A DNA stretch of 64,000 nucleotides. It comes from Toxorhynchites rutilus septentrionalis (taxonomy: Eukaryota; Arthropoda; Insecta; Diptera; Culicidae). The notes under the pieces were generated by a model that saw only the letters and a program-made list of their open reading frames with translations, was not told the origin of the DNA and searched no databases. Shown in pieces: positions 49,701 through 56,830 of the stretch. The translations under genes and the position numbers were made by a program. Location: assembly GCF_029784135.1 (NCBI RefSeq), contig NC_073746.1, positions 51,971,393 through 52,035,392 of the forward strand, read 5' to 3'. The stretch's first letter is position 1. Each line of letters begins with the position of its first letter.

Positions 49701-52700
49701 GTGCTTTCGCACGCTCTACAGTTACAGGCGTTTACGTTGGGGGCAATCAGTTCGGTACTCCGGGCAAAATTCATCGAGATACGTGAGTTCGTTCGTTTTT
49801 CATCCCTCATGATCGATAGTACAACCGCTGGGTGCGAATGCAAATTTTTACAACGGAAGCCCCAATTTGAATATTTACCGTTTCCGGTAAATCCTTCCAT
49901 ATGATAACAACTGTGCTATGACTCTATGACTAAAACAGAGACTGTGTGAGGCTGAAAGAATCGCGCTCAGTTCGTCCAAACGGTCAGCTTATAGCCGCAT
50001 TTGGAGAAAAAAAGATGTGTTAGCCCCCGAGAAGAACATCCCCAATGATCATGGTGGAGTCAAGGTGCTCTGATATACTTCAGTCTGGATACAAGTGTGC
50101 ATAGAAAAAGTAGCGATTGCGATTGATTTTGAGTAATTTTATGTATTCTTGAAGGAGAACATTGTATTGAGCTAGACTAATAAAGTCGTTGTCACACTGA
50201 CTGGTAGTAGTACCTTACACTGTCAATATAAATGTATTGAATACAAATAGTAGAAGTCGTGGAATCTGTTAATTGCTTTCAGATTCAATCCTTTGATATA
50301 TAATTTTGTCTCGCAATTGGCAATTATAATTATAATGAATGATATATTTCCAAAGAGAGAAATATTAAATCCACTTGAAATAAGCCCGAACTTCATCAGA
50401 ATCGATACACCTACCATTCGCTGGACATTCGAAACTAATCATCTAGAAAAATGACCGGAAATACCCGGAAAATGCCGCCGACCGAAGTAGCGGAAAAGCT
50501 TTCTCATTTTATATTTGCTCGTATAGATAAACACTCCGACAGCGGCTATATTTACACATCCGGCACTGAATGCGGAGAAGAAGTGAGAAGGAAAATCATT
50601 TCCACAGACGAAGTAATAAATATCATTATCATCTCTTCCGACATCCGATCTGGGCTGGTCCATTTTCTACGCTTTTCGGATTCATTTTCGCCCCCGAAAC
50701 CCGCGGCCCTGGCCTTTCGAGAAAGGCACAATAATCCAAAAAATCAACAAACTCGTTATTCGTGATACGCTTTCGGCGTTTTTTTTCCTACACAGTGGAA
50801 ACCACTTTCTTTCGTGACGGTCCCGGGATCAGATAACGGAGACCCGTGATTTTAGGGCGCTGCCGACCATTTCCATTTCCATTTCCAGATGGTTTTTTTT
50901 CTTCCTGTCGATTTTATGACAAACAATTTGAAAGTGCTAGAGAATTTAATGTTTTGTATAGGGAACAGCTTATATGCACTCCTGGAATTTTCAGCACAAA
51001 TAATAATAAAATAATGAAGATTTTGTTTTGTTTTGAGAAATTCTAATTTTATGAAATTGATTCTGTCAGCTTCATCCCCGGGTTTTCCCAATATCGCGTC
51101 GTTGACACGCGATGGGGGATTCGATGACTACGTGCAATCAGTCTGCATTAATTCGATAAACTCGTTCTTGCCGAGCACCTGACGCGAAAGACGACGAGTG
51201 GAAATTGGAAAATCTCATTCGCTGTCAAACTGGTGGGATACGACTTTCCAGTCTTCCAGGTGGAAGGCATCAGCATTTCTATCAACAGCAACGGATTTGT
51301 ACAGCTGGCATAAGAATGCCGGAAATATTCGCTGCAAAGTGTACGTAGAATGTGCAATGTGGGGAAATATGTTTACCAAGTTTGAGCGAATGTACCTTCT
51401 TCTGCACATAGGTCGCTTTCTACCTTTTCATCGGTGTCCCCATGTGCATGGTGGATAATTCGATCCAACGGCTTCGTTTGGAAATTATTCCGTTCGACAG
51501 CATCAAGAACGGGAATGCATATGAGCACCGGTGTCGTCTGAGAAGAATTAATCATATTTCGCGCAGATATTTACCGAATGATTGACAAATGCAATAATAG
51601 AGATTCAAGAAATCAACAAACATGTTCGATTTGGAGGTAATCCAATTAGATGTTGAAATTCACAGAAATTCTATCTATCATGGACGGATATTTATTGGCG
51701 ATCGGGAGAAGATGTACCAGATATTCCAACTATACTTGACGCTTTCCTCTCTTCTCTTGTGCCACCAACAGGAAATTAATTATGACTCACCGCGGGGCGG
51801 TGTGTCGGTGATAACGGAGAAAGGAGAGACGACCACCTCGTACCTGCTGATCCAACGGGCCAAGGGAACCGATTCGGGCAAATACGTGTGCTCGCCATCG
51901 AACGCCAACTCGTATTTCATCAATGTTCACATACTGAACGGTAAGTGTGTTATAGCTAAGCGAATAATCTAATCCAATGCGGCGGGCACTGATCGAATAG
52001 GGATTGTTTTGCAGTAGAATGAGGTCACAACGGCTGTAATCAATCTGCTTATTCCGGGTGGACAAATCAAGCAGGAGTTACCAGCTGCCATTTATTTACA
52101 CCTGTACCACGAAGGAATGATTGTCGTCCCGTAAATGATTATGTATTATTTATTTTTTGTTTGTTCTTTATATTTACGTAATCCGACTACAAGTGATAAT
52201 GATACAGAATTCAAGCAAAATTGGAATTATAATTAGACTGGGAAATGTCACTTTCAGCAGAAATTATAATCCTACTCATAGCGGCATAAAACTCCATGGG
52301 TTAGATGAGTTACGTTACGATGATAGGTTAGTCAGCCGGATATATTGAGATTCTTCTTCTTCTTCTTTTTGGCTTTAAGAGGGTTTAAACTTTTCAGTTC
52401 ATTCGCCTCTAGACATATATTGAGATTCTTCTCGATGATTCCCTTTTTCCCAGCATCATTTTGACAAAACTCCCTGTTGTACACTCTGTCCAACTTCTAT
52501 AAGACCAGGTGATGATCTGGCTGCTTTGTGCCATTGTAAACAAACAATGCTTCAACTTATATTCTAGTGTGTTAGTATTGGTGACTAACATACACTGAAT
52601 GATTTTCATATGTGTGTGTGCAAGCGCTGAACGTAAACCAAACGTTTTGTATTTTTCAAGTGTCAAGTTTCTATAAGAACAGTTACATTTTTTCGTTGTT

Positions 52701-53833
52701 TTAGTTGTTTTGATCAATAAATCTGGAATATTCCAAAGGGAAAAATGCTCACGAAGAAAAAAGAAAGACAAATCGATGCATTTCACCAAGAAAATGTTGG
52801 TATCAGAGAAATTTCTCGTCGGATTGAACGATCCCATCAACTAGTGCTCAATTATTTGACGAATCCTCAAGGAAACGGTAGCTAGAACAGCTTCGAATAC
52901 CTCAAAATCGCTTATGCAAATAAATCAATATTTCAATTTAAATGTTACTCGGGTGACAGTTCGTCAAGTTTTGGTAAAACATCCTCACATAAAGAGGGTT
53001 TAAAAGGTTGAAGCTCCTCATCTTACACCATCTCACATCGGAAGACGTCTGAGTTTTGCCAAAGCTCACATGAACCGGCAGTGGGGCATGGTATGTTGTG
53101 ACAAAGAATGTTTCCAAAAGAATACATTTTTCTATATACTATAACAAAAAATTCTTCAATGTATAGGTTATCTTCACTGACGAAAAAAGTTCAATTAGGA
53201 TGGTCCTGATAGGTTCAACGGGTACTGGCGTGATTTATGGAACAGTATTCTTCAACCAGAAATTTTGGTAGAGACTCTTGCATGGTTTGGACGGGATTCT
53301 ATACAAGCGGAAAGCTCAGCAAAGCTTTCACATCATTCAAGGATTACATACATGTCCCCGACTCCGACTTCTCGACTCCGACTCCGGCTCCATAGCTCTG
53401 GGTTTCTGAATGTGTTCAGCCGTCCTCCTGTATGCAATAAAACAACACAAACACGAACAGAATAGAGGATTTATTTAAATGGAAAAAAATATTTTCAACC
53501 ATGAAAACATCCTTATGGTGAAAATCGGTTCCTAATCTTAATTGGAATCACTTCGGTTGAATTCGTGTTGCAAATCATTTATCCCTACACATGATTGAAA
53601 CATTGCCAGTAGATATTGTCAAGAGTCCTCTTGAAAATAGATTTGCTAGTGGCAGAACCGACAGCTATAAACAATTCAACAGTTCATCATCTCAATATAC
53701 TATCTCCTGTCTCTCTCTTTACTCCGCAGGTGAGCACCCAGAAGCAATGCAGCACGGTGGGCAGCTGCGGATAGGTGACCCACTGCACGTGTTCGTCTTC
53801 GTTATTATCACTCTGCTGCTGAGCAGCCGATGA
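19701..53833 (+). CDS. dpr: Dpr-family two-immunoglobulin cell-surface protein, seven coding exons
   Basis: The joined exons (19701-19767, 38922-39175, 39268-39384, 39642-39735, 39906-40033, 51772-51940, 53730-53833) read as 310 residues plus TGA with no internal stop; intron phases are 1,0,0,1,0,1. Residues 1-23 look like a signal peptide. Ig1 spans about 80-177 with C98, W110, C160 and a DTGVYEC motif. Ig2 spans about 180-275 with C201, W215, C260 and a DSGKYVC motif. N85, N105 and N198 are N-glycosylation sequons. The last 16 residues are hydrophobic and lack a cytoplasmic tail, which fits a GPI-anchor signal. Known of the family: Dpr proteins bind DIP partners through Ig1 and help specify synaptic partners. 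The signature VSWVRHRDIHLLTVG and the segment INYDSPRGGVSV recall the Dpr8/9/21 subgroup from memory; the exact orthologue is not settled. The gene is split by a 19.2-kb and an 11.7-kb intron full of transposons. Confidence 0.93.
19768..23310 (+). other. 5' part of dpr intron 1, apparently unique sequence
   Basis: It starts at the GTAAGTAT donor. 20400-22350 is more GC-rich than the surrounding repeats and shows no transposon signature, so it is the best stretch in this intron to search for conserved enhancers. Confidence 0.5.
23311..23940 (+). pseudogene. Tc1-like transposase relic, copy A
   Basis: The left end ATACACTGCGTTTCACAACT and right CTATAGTTGTGAA resemble degenerate inverted repeats. 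One frame reads DWSACIPDQNPIKNLCGVIV, the third-catalytic-residue region of Tc1-family transposases (normally PDLNPIENLW, here with Lys in place of the catalytic Glu), followed by a C-terminal part with stops. A segment around 23400-23510 is tandemly duplicated, repeating GATTCTGGACTGGTCAGCTT. Only the 3' third of the gene is present. The inverted relative is at 30095-30801. Confidence 0.65.
24480..25320. repeat. diverged relative of the 235-bp array family
   Basis: This block has TGTATGTTTG-rich sequence, then phrases such as CCCATCAATATTGGTATCAA, ACTAGTAGAACATAGTTATT and CCAAAATGGCCGCCAC. These are the repeat phrases of 45690-47330. Only two to three diverged half-units occur. Confidence 0.65.
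25666..26704 (+). repeat. tandem duplication unit 1 carrying a long hexanucleotide array
   Basis: Unique-looking flanks (GAGATGCAGAGAACTCT to CACCCAAGTTTTTTTTACGC) enclose the microsatellite at 25771-26355. The same flanks occur in unit 2 with few differences. Confidence 0.85.
25771..26355. repeat. (ATTACT)n hexanucleotide microsatellite, about 97 copies
   Basis: It is almost perfectly regular for 580 bp, with one early ATT interruption near 25798. The long Tyr, Leu, Ile-Thr and Ile-Val frames here are artefacts of the repeat. Confidence 0.97.
26705..27467 (+). repeat. tandem duplication unit 2 with a shorter hexanucleotide array
   Basis: Near-identical to unit 1 outside the array (for example AACTCTACGACC against AACTCTATGACC). 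It passes at its right end into the ACGCGG-rich minisatellite. Confidence 0.85.
26818..27117. repeat. (ATTACT)n hexanucleotide microsatellite, about 50 copies
   Basis: Same motif as 25771-26355 but about half as long, with an internal ATT trinucleotide interruption near 26912-26927. Confidence 0.97.
27446..27595. repeat. degenerate TTTTTTACGCGG minisatellite
   Basis: TTTTTTACGCGGATTTTCCA-type units of about 30 bp repeat five to six times with variation; another occurs at 28036-28075. Confidence 0.7.
28121..28282 (-). mobile_element. tRNA-derived SINE with 11-bp target duplication
   Basis: On the minus strand it starts with a tRNA-like head (A box near GGCGTAGTGGTAAC, B box near GAGTTCAATTCTC) and ends ATAATACAG plus poly-A. 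CTGATAAAATC flanks it at 28110-28120 and 28283-28293. The same family is at 56251-56402 and, as a tail fragment, at 49325-49360. Confidence 0.8.
28781..28823 (+). repeat. Feilai-like SINE fragment
   Basis: AAATTTCTTCCGACCTTCAC and GTCACACGTATT match the body of the intact SINE at 62058-62334. Confidence 0.5.
28935..30085 (-). mobile_element. Helitron-like 5' region with iterated hairpin sub-repeats
   Basis: On the minus strand it starts near 30085 with TATATATAAAAAGG and a CTGTCTGTCT tract, then GAACCGATCAGCGTGAAAA. About six sub-repeats of 110-140 bp follow, each with GTTATGCAGAAATTTGTG, a CCCCT...AGGGG palindrome and ATTGCACCCTAAAACC-type phrases. It ends with the CTTCGAGTTTTGCTCTTATC segment near 28950. 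Confidence 0.6.
30095..30801 (-). pseudogene. Tc1-like transposase relic, copy B
   Basis: It is largely the reverse complement of copy A: GAATCTGAAGCCCC, TTCTACGCAGAGGATACTG and the terminal GTTATGAAACGCAGTGTATA all match. Frameshifts prevent a continuous transposase. Its outer inverted repeat is interrupted by the foldback element starting at 30802. Confidence 0.62.
30802..31640. mobile_element. foldback MITE with 9-bp target duplication
   Basis: The ends AGGGTGCCAATGAA and CATTGGCACCCT are inverted. Arms of more than 200 bp pair (for example GGGGAGTAAAGGAAATC at 30921 against GATTTCCTTTACTCC at 31453). AGTGTATAT flanks both sides at 30793-30801 and 31641-31649. A 9-bp duplication fits Mutator-like elements; the class is inferred. 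No transposase is seen. Confidence 0.72.
31650..35270 (+). other. dpr intron 1 sequence, mostly unassigned
   Basis: No element ends or protein similarity are recognised. 32100-34200 is less AT-rich and appears single-copy within the window. Confidence 0.45.
35391..36106 (-). pseudogene. DD37E-type mariner transposase relic, fused to Helitron-like repeats
   Basis: Reading on the minus strand from about 36106, segments give YVQKVKQRHGLKAYKVKK, then TILDDETYV with the first catalytic Asp, WPDLASCHYAK with the second and PELRPVEKYW with the Glu, to a stop at 35391. A frameshift near 35820-35850, another before EVKYVPK and a short deletion between the second Asp and the Glu break it. The N-terminal DNA-binding third is missing. 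At the 5' junction (about 36103-36108) the reading runs directly into Helitron-like sequence, giving a chimeric frame. This lineage differs clearly from the copy at 2014. Confidence 0.78.
36107..36787 (+). mobile_element. Helitron-like element, sub-repeat array and 3' terminus
   Basis: Plus orientation: three CCCTC/AGGGG sub-repeats with TTTCTGCATAACTCGAGAAC, then AAACTCGAGGAAGGAATC. The 3' region follows (TCTGTATCAAACATGTACTC, CCCATGGACGTTCGC, GGGCGAGACGAAGTTTG) and ends at CTAGT (36783-36787), the Helitron CTRRT signature. Confidence 0.65.
36790..37815 (+). other. dpr intron 1 sequence, nothing assigned
   Basis: AT-rich with only short frames; no repeats shared with the rest of the window were noticed. 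Confidence 0.4.
37822..38183. mobile_element. piggyBac-type MITE with TTAA duplication
   Basis: TTAA lies at 37818-37821 and 38184-38187. The inner ends are CACGTTCGTCGCCC and GGGGCGACGAAAGTG, an inverted repeat with one mismatch over the outer 14 bases. The 362-bp element has no open frame of interest. Confidence 0.8.
38922..39175 (+). CDS. dpr: dpr exon 2: N-terminal linker and first strands of Ig1
   Basis: The acceptor TTCTCCAG and donor GTAAGC bound an exon that completes the split glycine. It encodes a Ser/Arg- and Asp/Glu-rich linker, then FDLSASKNITALVGKTAYLN with the first Ig1 cysteine, ending at GNKT. It is clearly more GC-rich than the flanking intron. Confidence 0.93.
39268..39384 (+). 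CDS. dpr: dpr exon 3: Ig1 core tryptophan segment
   Basis: This exon has exactly 39 codons with phase 0 at both ends (TTTCAG acceptor, GTAAGC donor). It encodes VSWVRHRDIHLLTVG and the YTSDQRF segment typical of Dpr Ig1, ending at WSLQ. Its 92-bp upstream intron is the shortest in the gene. Confidence 0.95.
39642..39735 (+). CDS. dpr: dpr exon 4: end of Ig1
   Basis: The acceptor ATGTTTCAG and donor GTAAGTGG give 31 codons plus one base. It encodes RYPQKRDTGVYECQISTTP with the second Ig1 cysteine and the last strand, ending in a split glutamate codon. Confidence 0.95.
39906..40033 (+). CDS. dpr: dpr exon 5: first half of Ig2
   Basis: The acceptor CCCTCACAG and donor GTAAAG bound the exon. 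It encodes VGGPDIYINTGSTVNLTC with the first Ig2 cysteine and IIWTHNNQ with the Ig2 tryptophan. It ends in phase 0 before the 11.7-kb intron. Confidence 0.95.
40980..41660 (+). pseudogene. degenerate pogo/Tigger-like transposase DNA-binding region
   Basis: Across several frames the plus strand reads ELVEHLLQLANRFYN, then LPHPLNKK, then KTGFMDFWK and ARALNMASVARFSDP. This order resembles the CENP-B type helix-turn-helix of pogo transposases (LVEH... HPFN... DWL.GF... ARA.GF). Many stops and shifts are present and no DDE part is clear. An alternative is a captured or decayed host gene. Confidence 0.45.
42640..43530 (+). pseudogene. DD37E mariner transposase relic inside dpr intron 5
   Basis: Fragments in shifting frames read VVVNPGHSSRCIARQLKIVH with PVSRVLKSF (helix-turn-helix), CIVMDDVTDAKQIPGLEFFV (first catalytic Asp kept, the usual Glu-Thr-Tyr changed), DLASCHYAKTVMEWYEAN (second Asp) and LELRPIEKF (Glu). 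Only 34 residues separate the last two catalytic residues, three fewer than the family norm, through a small in-frame deletion. Several frameshifts and a missing block after the first Asp region mark it as the oldest of the three DD37E copies here. Confidence 0.75.
43531..45550 (+). other. dpr intron 5 sequence, nothing assigned
   Basis: AT-rich sequence between the DD37E relic and the 3-kb pogo-type element. Frames at 44584-45171 have no recognised domain. Confidence 0.4.
45690..47330. repeat. tandem array, 235-bp higher-order unit of two half-units
   Basis: About five near-identical 235-bp units run from about 45837 to 47040, with diverged half-units on both sides. Each unit is two diverged half-units of about 117 bp starting CCCATCAATATG and containing ACAGTTATTTATG and AAGATGG or AAAATGG motifs. 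The repeated 80-codon frame at 235-bp steps follows from the repeat; 235 is not a multiple of three, so successive frames do not join. Confidence 0.93.
47624..48061. mobile_element. pogo/Tigger-type MITE nested in the 3-kb element
   Basis: The ends CAGGTAAACTTCGATATAAC and the inverse CAGGGAAACTTCGATATAAC are flanked by TA on both sides. The related sequence at 15230-15270 lacks the insertion, giving a paralogous empty site. TTATATCGAGG motifs repeat near the right end. Confidence 0.82.
48950..49022 (-). repeat. hAT-type terminal fragment
   Basis: On the minus strand it reads GGTGGTACTCAACTTTTTTT and GGTGCCGCGGGCCGCAAA, phrases like those at the ends of hAT (Charlie-like) elements. It is short and lacks a partner end. 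Confidence 0.4.
49325..49360 (-). repeat. SINE tail fragment
   Basis: Poly-T followed by CTGTATTATAGTGACTATCA equals the 3' tail of the SINE family at 28121-28282 and 56251-56402. Confidence 0.55.
51772..51940 (+). CDS. dpr: dpr exon 6: second half of Ig2
   Basis: The acceptor GCCACCAACAG is followed by EINYDSPRGGVSVITEKG and the DSGKYVC motif carrying the second Ig2 cysteine. The exon ends in a split glycine codon at a GTAAGTGT donor. Read-through past the donor would add ten residues and a stop, but the following exon is in phase, so splicing is preferred. Confidence 0.95.
52482..53290 (+). pseudogene. Tc3-like transposase relic with an intron-like gap
   Basis: A TIR-like start (GTCCAACTTCTATAAGACC near 52487, echoed by AAGTTTCTATAAGAAC at 52665) precedes an ATG at 52745. 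The reading MLTKKKERQIDAFHQ then REISRRIERSHQLVLNYL matches the Tc3-type N-terminal helix-turn-helix. After a shift, TRVTVRQVLVKHPHIKRV and HLTPSHIGRRLSFAKAHMNR follow. IFTDEKS carries the first catalytic Asp and DGPDRFNGYWRDLWN is a Tc3 hallmark. A 76-bp GT-AG segment (53091-53166) separates the WGM and VIFTDEK codons in frame. The C-terminal half is missing after about 53290. It lies in dpr intron 6. Confidence 0.72.
53730..53833 (+). CDS. dpr: dpr exon 7: C-terminus with GPI-type hydrophobic tail, stop TGA
   Basis: A polypyrimidine tract and CCGCAG acceptor precede an exon encoding EHPEAMQHGGQLRIGD and a tail PLHVFVFVIITLLLSSR, then TGA. EHPEAMQ after the Ig2 domain is a familiar Dpr C-terminal sequence. 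The absence of any charged cytoplasmic segment suggests GPI anchoring rather than a transmembrane helix. Confidence 0.9.
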
Positions 53834-55520
53834 AGTTTGCTCCGTGGTGCGAAAATCGCTTGACCAGGTTTTAGCCTGGATTGGGATCGAAGGGCAACGA
53901 GAGCAGCTAGTAGTAATAAAATTGATGCCAAGCGGGAGAATGACGGCGGTGATCACCATCATCAAAATTATGATAACGAGATATGCGATACGTGGCAGTG
54001 GAGTTCAACTCGGATAGGGGTATTAAATCATTAGTTTAATTCTTTCAAAGTTCGATTTAATTCATTACTTAATATTGATAAATTATGATTATTGATATTC
54101 GCTGAGTTATAATTAATTTTAGCCGGTTTTTTATGTTTTCTAGGTGTAATTACACCTAGAACAACATGTCAATCACCATGTTGTACAACTGCCTCACTTT
54201 TGTTTTTAATGTTTTTTTCATTACGATAGAACATCGAATGCAATCTGATTTATTTTTGAAATAAAGCGAATTGATGAATGGCTCATCCCTCTGTGCAGGA
54301 TAAAGTGATTCGCACGTATTCCGTGAACAGACCAACCGCTGCGGGAAATTTGTATAATAACGAATATAATTCGTGTTGATTTAATATGGTTAGGTTAAGC
54401 ATTTCACTACAAGCGAGATGAGGTCTGCGGTCCCATGTTGGAGGTGGGATTTAGTGGGTTGTGTTTTACAATTATTATCACAAGCGGGAGCATTTGTAAC
54501 TGAAACTGGTAAGCGTTAGCCGTTTTGTTTTTCTATGGAACTGTTGAACCAAAAAAAAAAAAGATGAATAGAAACTGAGTGAATGGAATGTGTAAATATG
54601 AAGATGAAAAAAAAGTGACTAATAAGATAAATATTTTAAGAGATTTTAAATAAAAATGTGAAAAGTTGTGACCATACGTACTGTTGGTGGTATTGAATTA
54701 TCCGAAACATCCAATTATTCACACCGGTTGATTGACGCCGGAAACGGCGCAGTTAATTTCCCCATGCGTAGCAATCAATTTATCTTTTGTTGTTTCAAAT
54801 GTCTCTTAGGACAGGGCGGGAAAAAAGGCTGCCAATAATTGTCGACGGATGCAGTTTATGTTCTCTCGAATGATAATTCAATACCACGTATTGCAATTGA
54901 AGGGACAGCGGACATGAAACATGCTTGATTGAAAAAATTATAAAGTTATGGATATTGTATAAATATTTAACGTATAAAGTATCTTTCCGGAATAAAATAT
55001 TAACATTGTGGTGTGCGTTGAACTGTGGCAGACTTTTAAATAAATGTTTGAATTCGGAATGTCCACGCCACAATTTGTTAATAGAATAAGAAGACATTTG
55101 TACATACAGGAAGTAGAATATCAGACTGAACCTTTTATTATTGGGACTTCGGTCATTGTATGAAAAATGATCGTTTCGTCTTTGATCACCGATATTTCAT
55201 GACGTAATATGTACCATCATATCAAATCGATATGCACTTCTTTAAATAATTAATAAAGACATTCTGTACAACACTTGATACTAGTAAAATATTACTTTTT
55301 GTTTGTTCTAATAAAATTCGAAATAGTCTTTTGATTTACGGTTTCAGAAAATCTACTGTTCCGAAAATTTCGAATACTCAAGTTGTGTAGTATTCTAAAT
55401 TATAGGCTGTGTCGATACATGTAAATGATGTTAAAATGAAGTCTATGACGAATTTTATGCCAACTCGACTGGCAATTGGCAACAACATCTTAGATTGCAG
55501 TGAAACGTTGTGGGTGTAAA
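53834..55520 (+). other. dpr 3' UTR and downstream DNA
   Basis: It follows the dpr stop codon; two AATAAA candidates are listed separately. No other gene is recognised. Confidence 0.45.
53915..54265 (+). promoter_or_regulatory. candidate dpr polyadenylation signals
   Basis: AATAAA hexamers lie at 53915-53920 and 54260-54265, 82 and 427 bases after the dpr stop codon. The hexamer is common in AT-rich DNA, so neither is proved. Confidence 0.3.
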
Positions 55521-55600
55521 TATTAGGCTGTCAAAAAAGTCCTGCGGTATTTTTTTCTTGAATTTTCATTTGTTCATAAAATTAGTTACAATCATCTGTT

Positions 55601-56778
55601 TTAAGTCAAATATGCGCCGTTTTGTTCGATGACTTGTTCCCAACGAGATGCCAACTTCATAATACCCCTGTTATAGAAGCTCGCTTCCTTATTGGTAAAA
55701 AAACTCGGGTAGCCAATTTTCACAGGCCTCTTTTGTGGCTAACTTCTGACTACCTAGCTCGTTCGCCATGGACAAAAACAGGTGGTAGTCACTTGGTTCA
55801 AGGTCCGGACTATACGACGGATGCAAAAGAACCTCCCATCCGAGCTCCCGGAGCTTCTGTCGCGTCACCAAAGAAGTGTGTGGACTGGCGTTGTCCTGAT
55901 GGAAAACAATGCGGCCTCTGTTTATCAAAGATGGCCTCTTCTTCATGAGTGCTACCTTCAAGCGGTCCAGTTGTTGGCAGTACAGGTCCGAATTGAGCGT
56001 TTGGCCATAGGGAAGCAGCTCATAATAGATTATTCCTTGACAATCCCACCAAACACACAGCAGAACCTTCCTGGCCGTTAATGAGGGCTTGGCCACCGTC
56101 TGAGCCGCTTCAGCAGGCTTCGACCACGACCGTTTGCGCTTCACGTTGTCGTAAGTGACCCACTTTTCATCGCCAGTCACCATCCGCTTCAGAAACGGGT
56201 CGATTTTGTTGCGATTCAGCAGCGATTCACATGCGTCGATACGGTCAAAGATTTTTTTTTTTTTCTGTATTATAGTGACTTTCAACGCTTCTGGCTGGTT
56301 CGTCACTTTTACCTTCCATTTTGGAAGAATGTCGGGAGTGAGAATTGAACTCGTGATCTTGAGCGTGAGAAGTATGGATGTTACCTCCACGCCAGATCGG
56401 CTGTTTTTTTTGCGTCAACGTGTGTGGCACCCATACATCGAGCTTCTTTGTGAATCCAAGCTTCTTCAAATGGTTAATAACGGTTTGATGACTTATCCCC
56501 AGCTCTTGGCCGATGCTACGGCTGCTACTATGCCGGTCTTTCTCGGCTAATTCAGCGATTTTGTCGCAATTTTCGACGACAGGCCTTCCGGAGCGTGGCG
56601 CATCTTCGACGACCTCTACACCAGAACGAAAACGTTGAAACCATCGTTGTGCGGTGGAAATGGAAACTGTATCGGGTCCATAAACTGCACAAATTTTATT
56701 GGCAGCTTGAGATGCATTTTTGCCTTTGTCATAGTAGTACTGTAAAATATGTCGGATTTTCTCTTTATTTTGCTCCAT
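55601..56778 (-). pseudogene. mariner transposase (irritans-like), DD34D, disrupted
   Basis: From the ATG at 56778 it reads MEQNKEKIRHILQYYYDKGK, with helix-turn-helix segments (AQRWFQRFRSG; SIGQELGISHQTVINHL) and the conserved WVPHTLTQK linker. The SINE at 56251-56402 breaks it there. It resumes at FDRIDACESLLNRNK with catalytic Asp in VTGDEKW and HQDNASPH; the third Asp is in SPDLEPSDYHLF (usually LAPSDY). Exactly 34 residues separate the last two. An extra T in a T run near 55697 shifts the last 30 codons, which otherwise end at TAA 55601-55603. The length without the SINE is about 341 codons, normal for mariner. Confidence 0.9.
56251..56402 (-). mobile_element. tRNA-derived SINE inserted in mariner
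   Basis: Same family as 28121-28282: GCGTGGAGGTAACATCC head, GAGTTCAATTCTC B box, and tail CACTATAATACAG plus poly-A. It splits the mariner frame between TQK and FDRID. The A-rich insertion site blurs the target duplication. Confidence 0.82.
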
Positions 56779-56830
56779 ATTTGCGACACTATAACTCACG
56801 AACGACTTAACCAAACAAAACACTGTCAAG

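Larger units (their letters stand above)
48570..51771 (+). other. 3' part of dpr intron 5
   Basis: It contains the small hAT-type and SINE tail fragments listed separately. 49550-49910 and 50430-51560 are more balanced in base composition and look single-copy. No exon with matching phase was recognised there. Confidence 0.45.
55523..56830 (-). mobile_element. irritans-type mariner, right end lost, interrupted by a SINE
   Basis: The 3' terminus TTAGGCTGTCAAAAAAGTCC follows a TA at 55521. The 5' terminal repeat is absent: the 5' UTR stops near 56830, where Helitron-like sequence begins. A SINE sits inside the coding region. Confidence 0.85.

Noticed and set aside
49694..49904. Overlapping frames on both strands
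   Set aside because: Neither has a domain or splice support; the region simply has fewer stops because it is less AT-rich.
50451..50765. 104-codon open frame inside dpr intron 5
   Set aside because: It has no domain and no phase-compatible splice sites were noticed to make it a dpr exon. It could be conserved non-coding DNA, which cannot be judged here.
52409..52840. 143-codon minus-strand frame
   Set aside because: Antisense shadow of the Tc3-like relic's 5' region.
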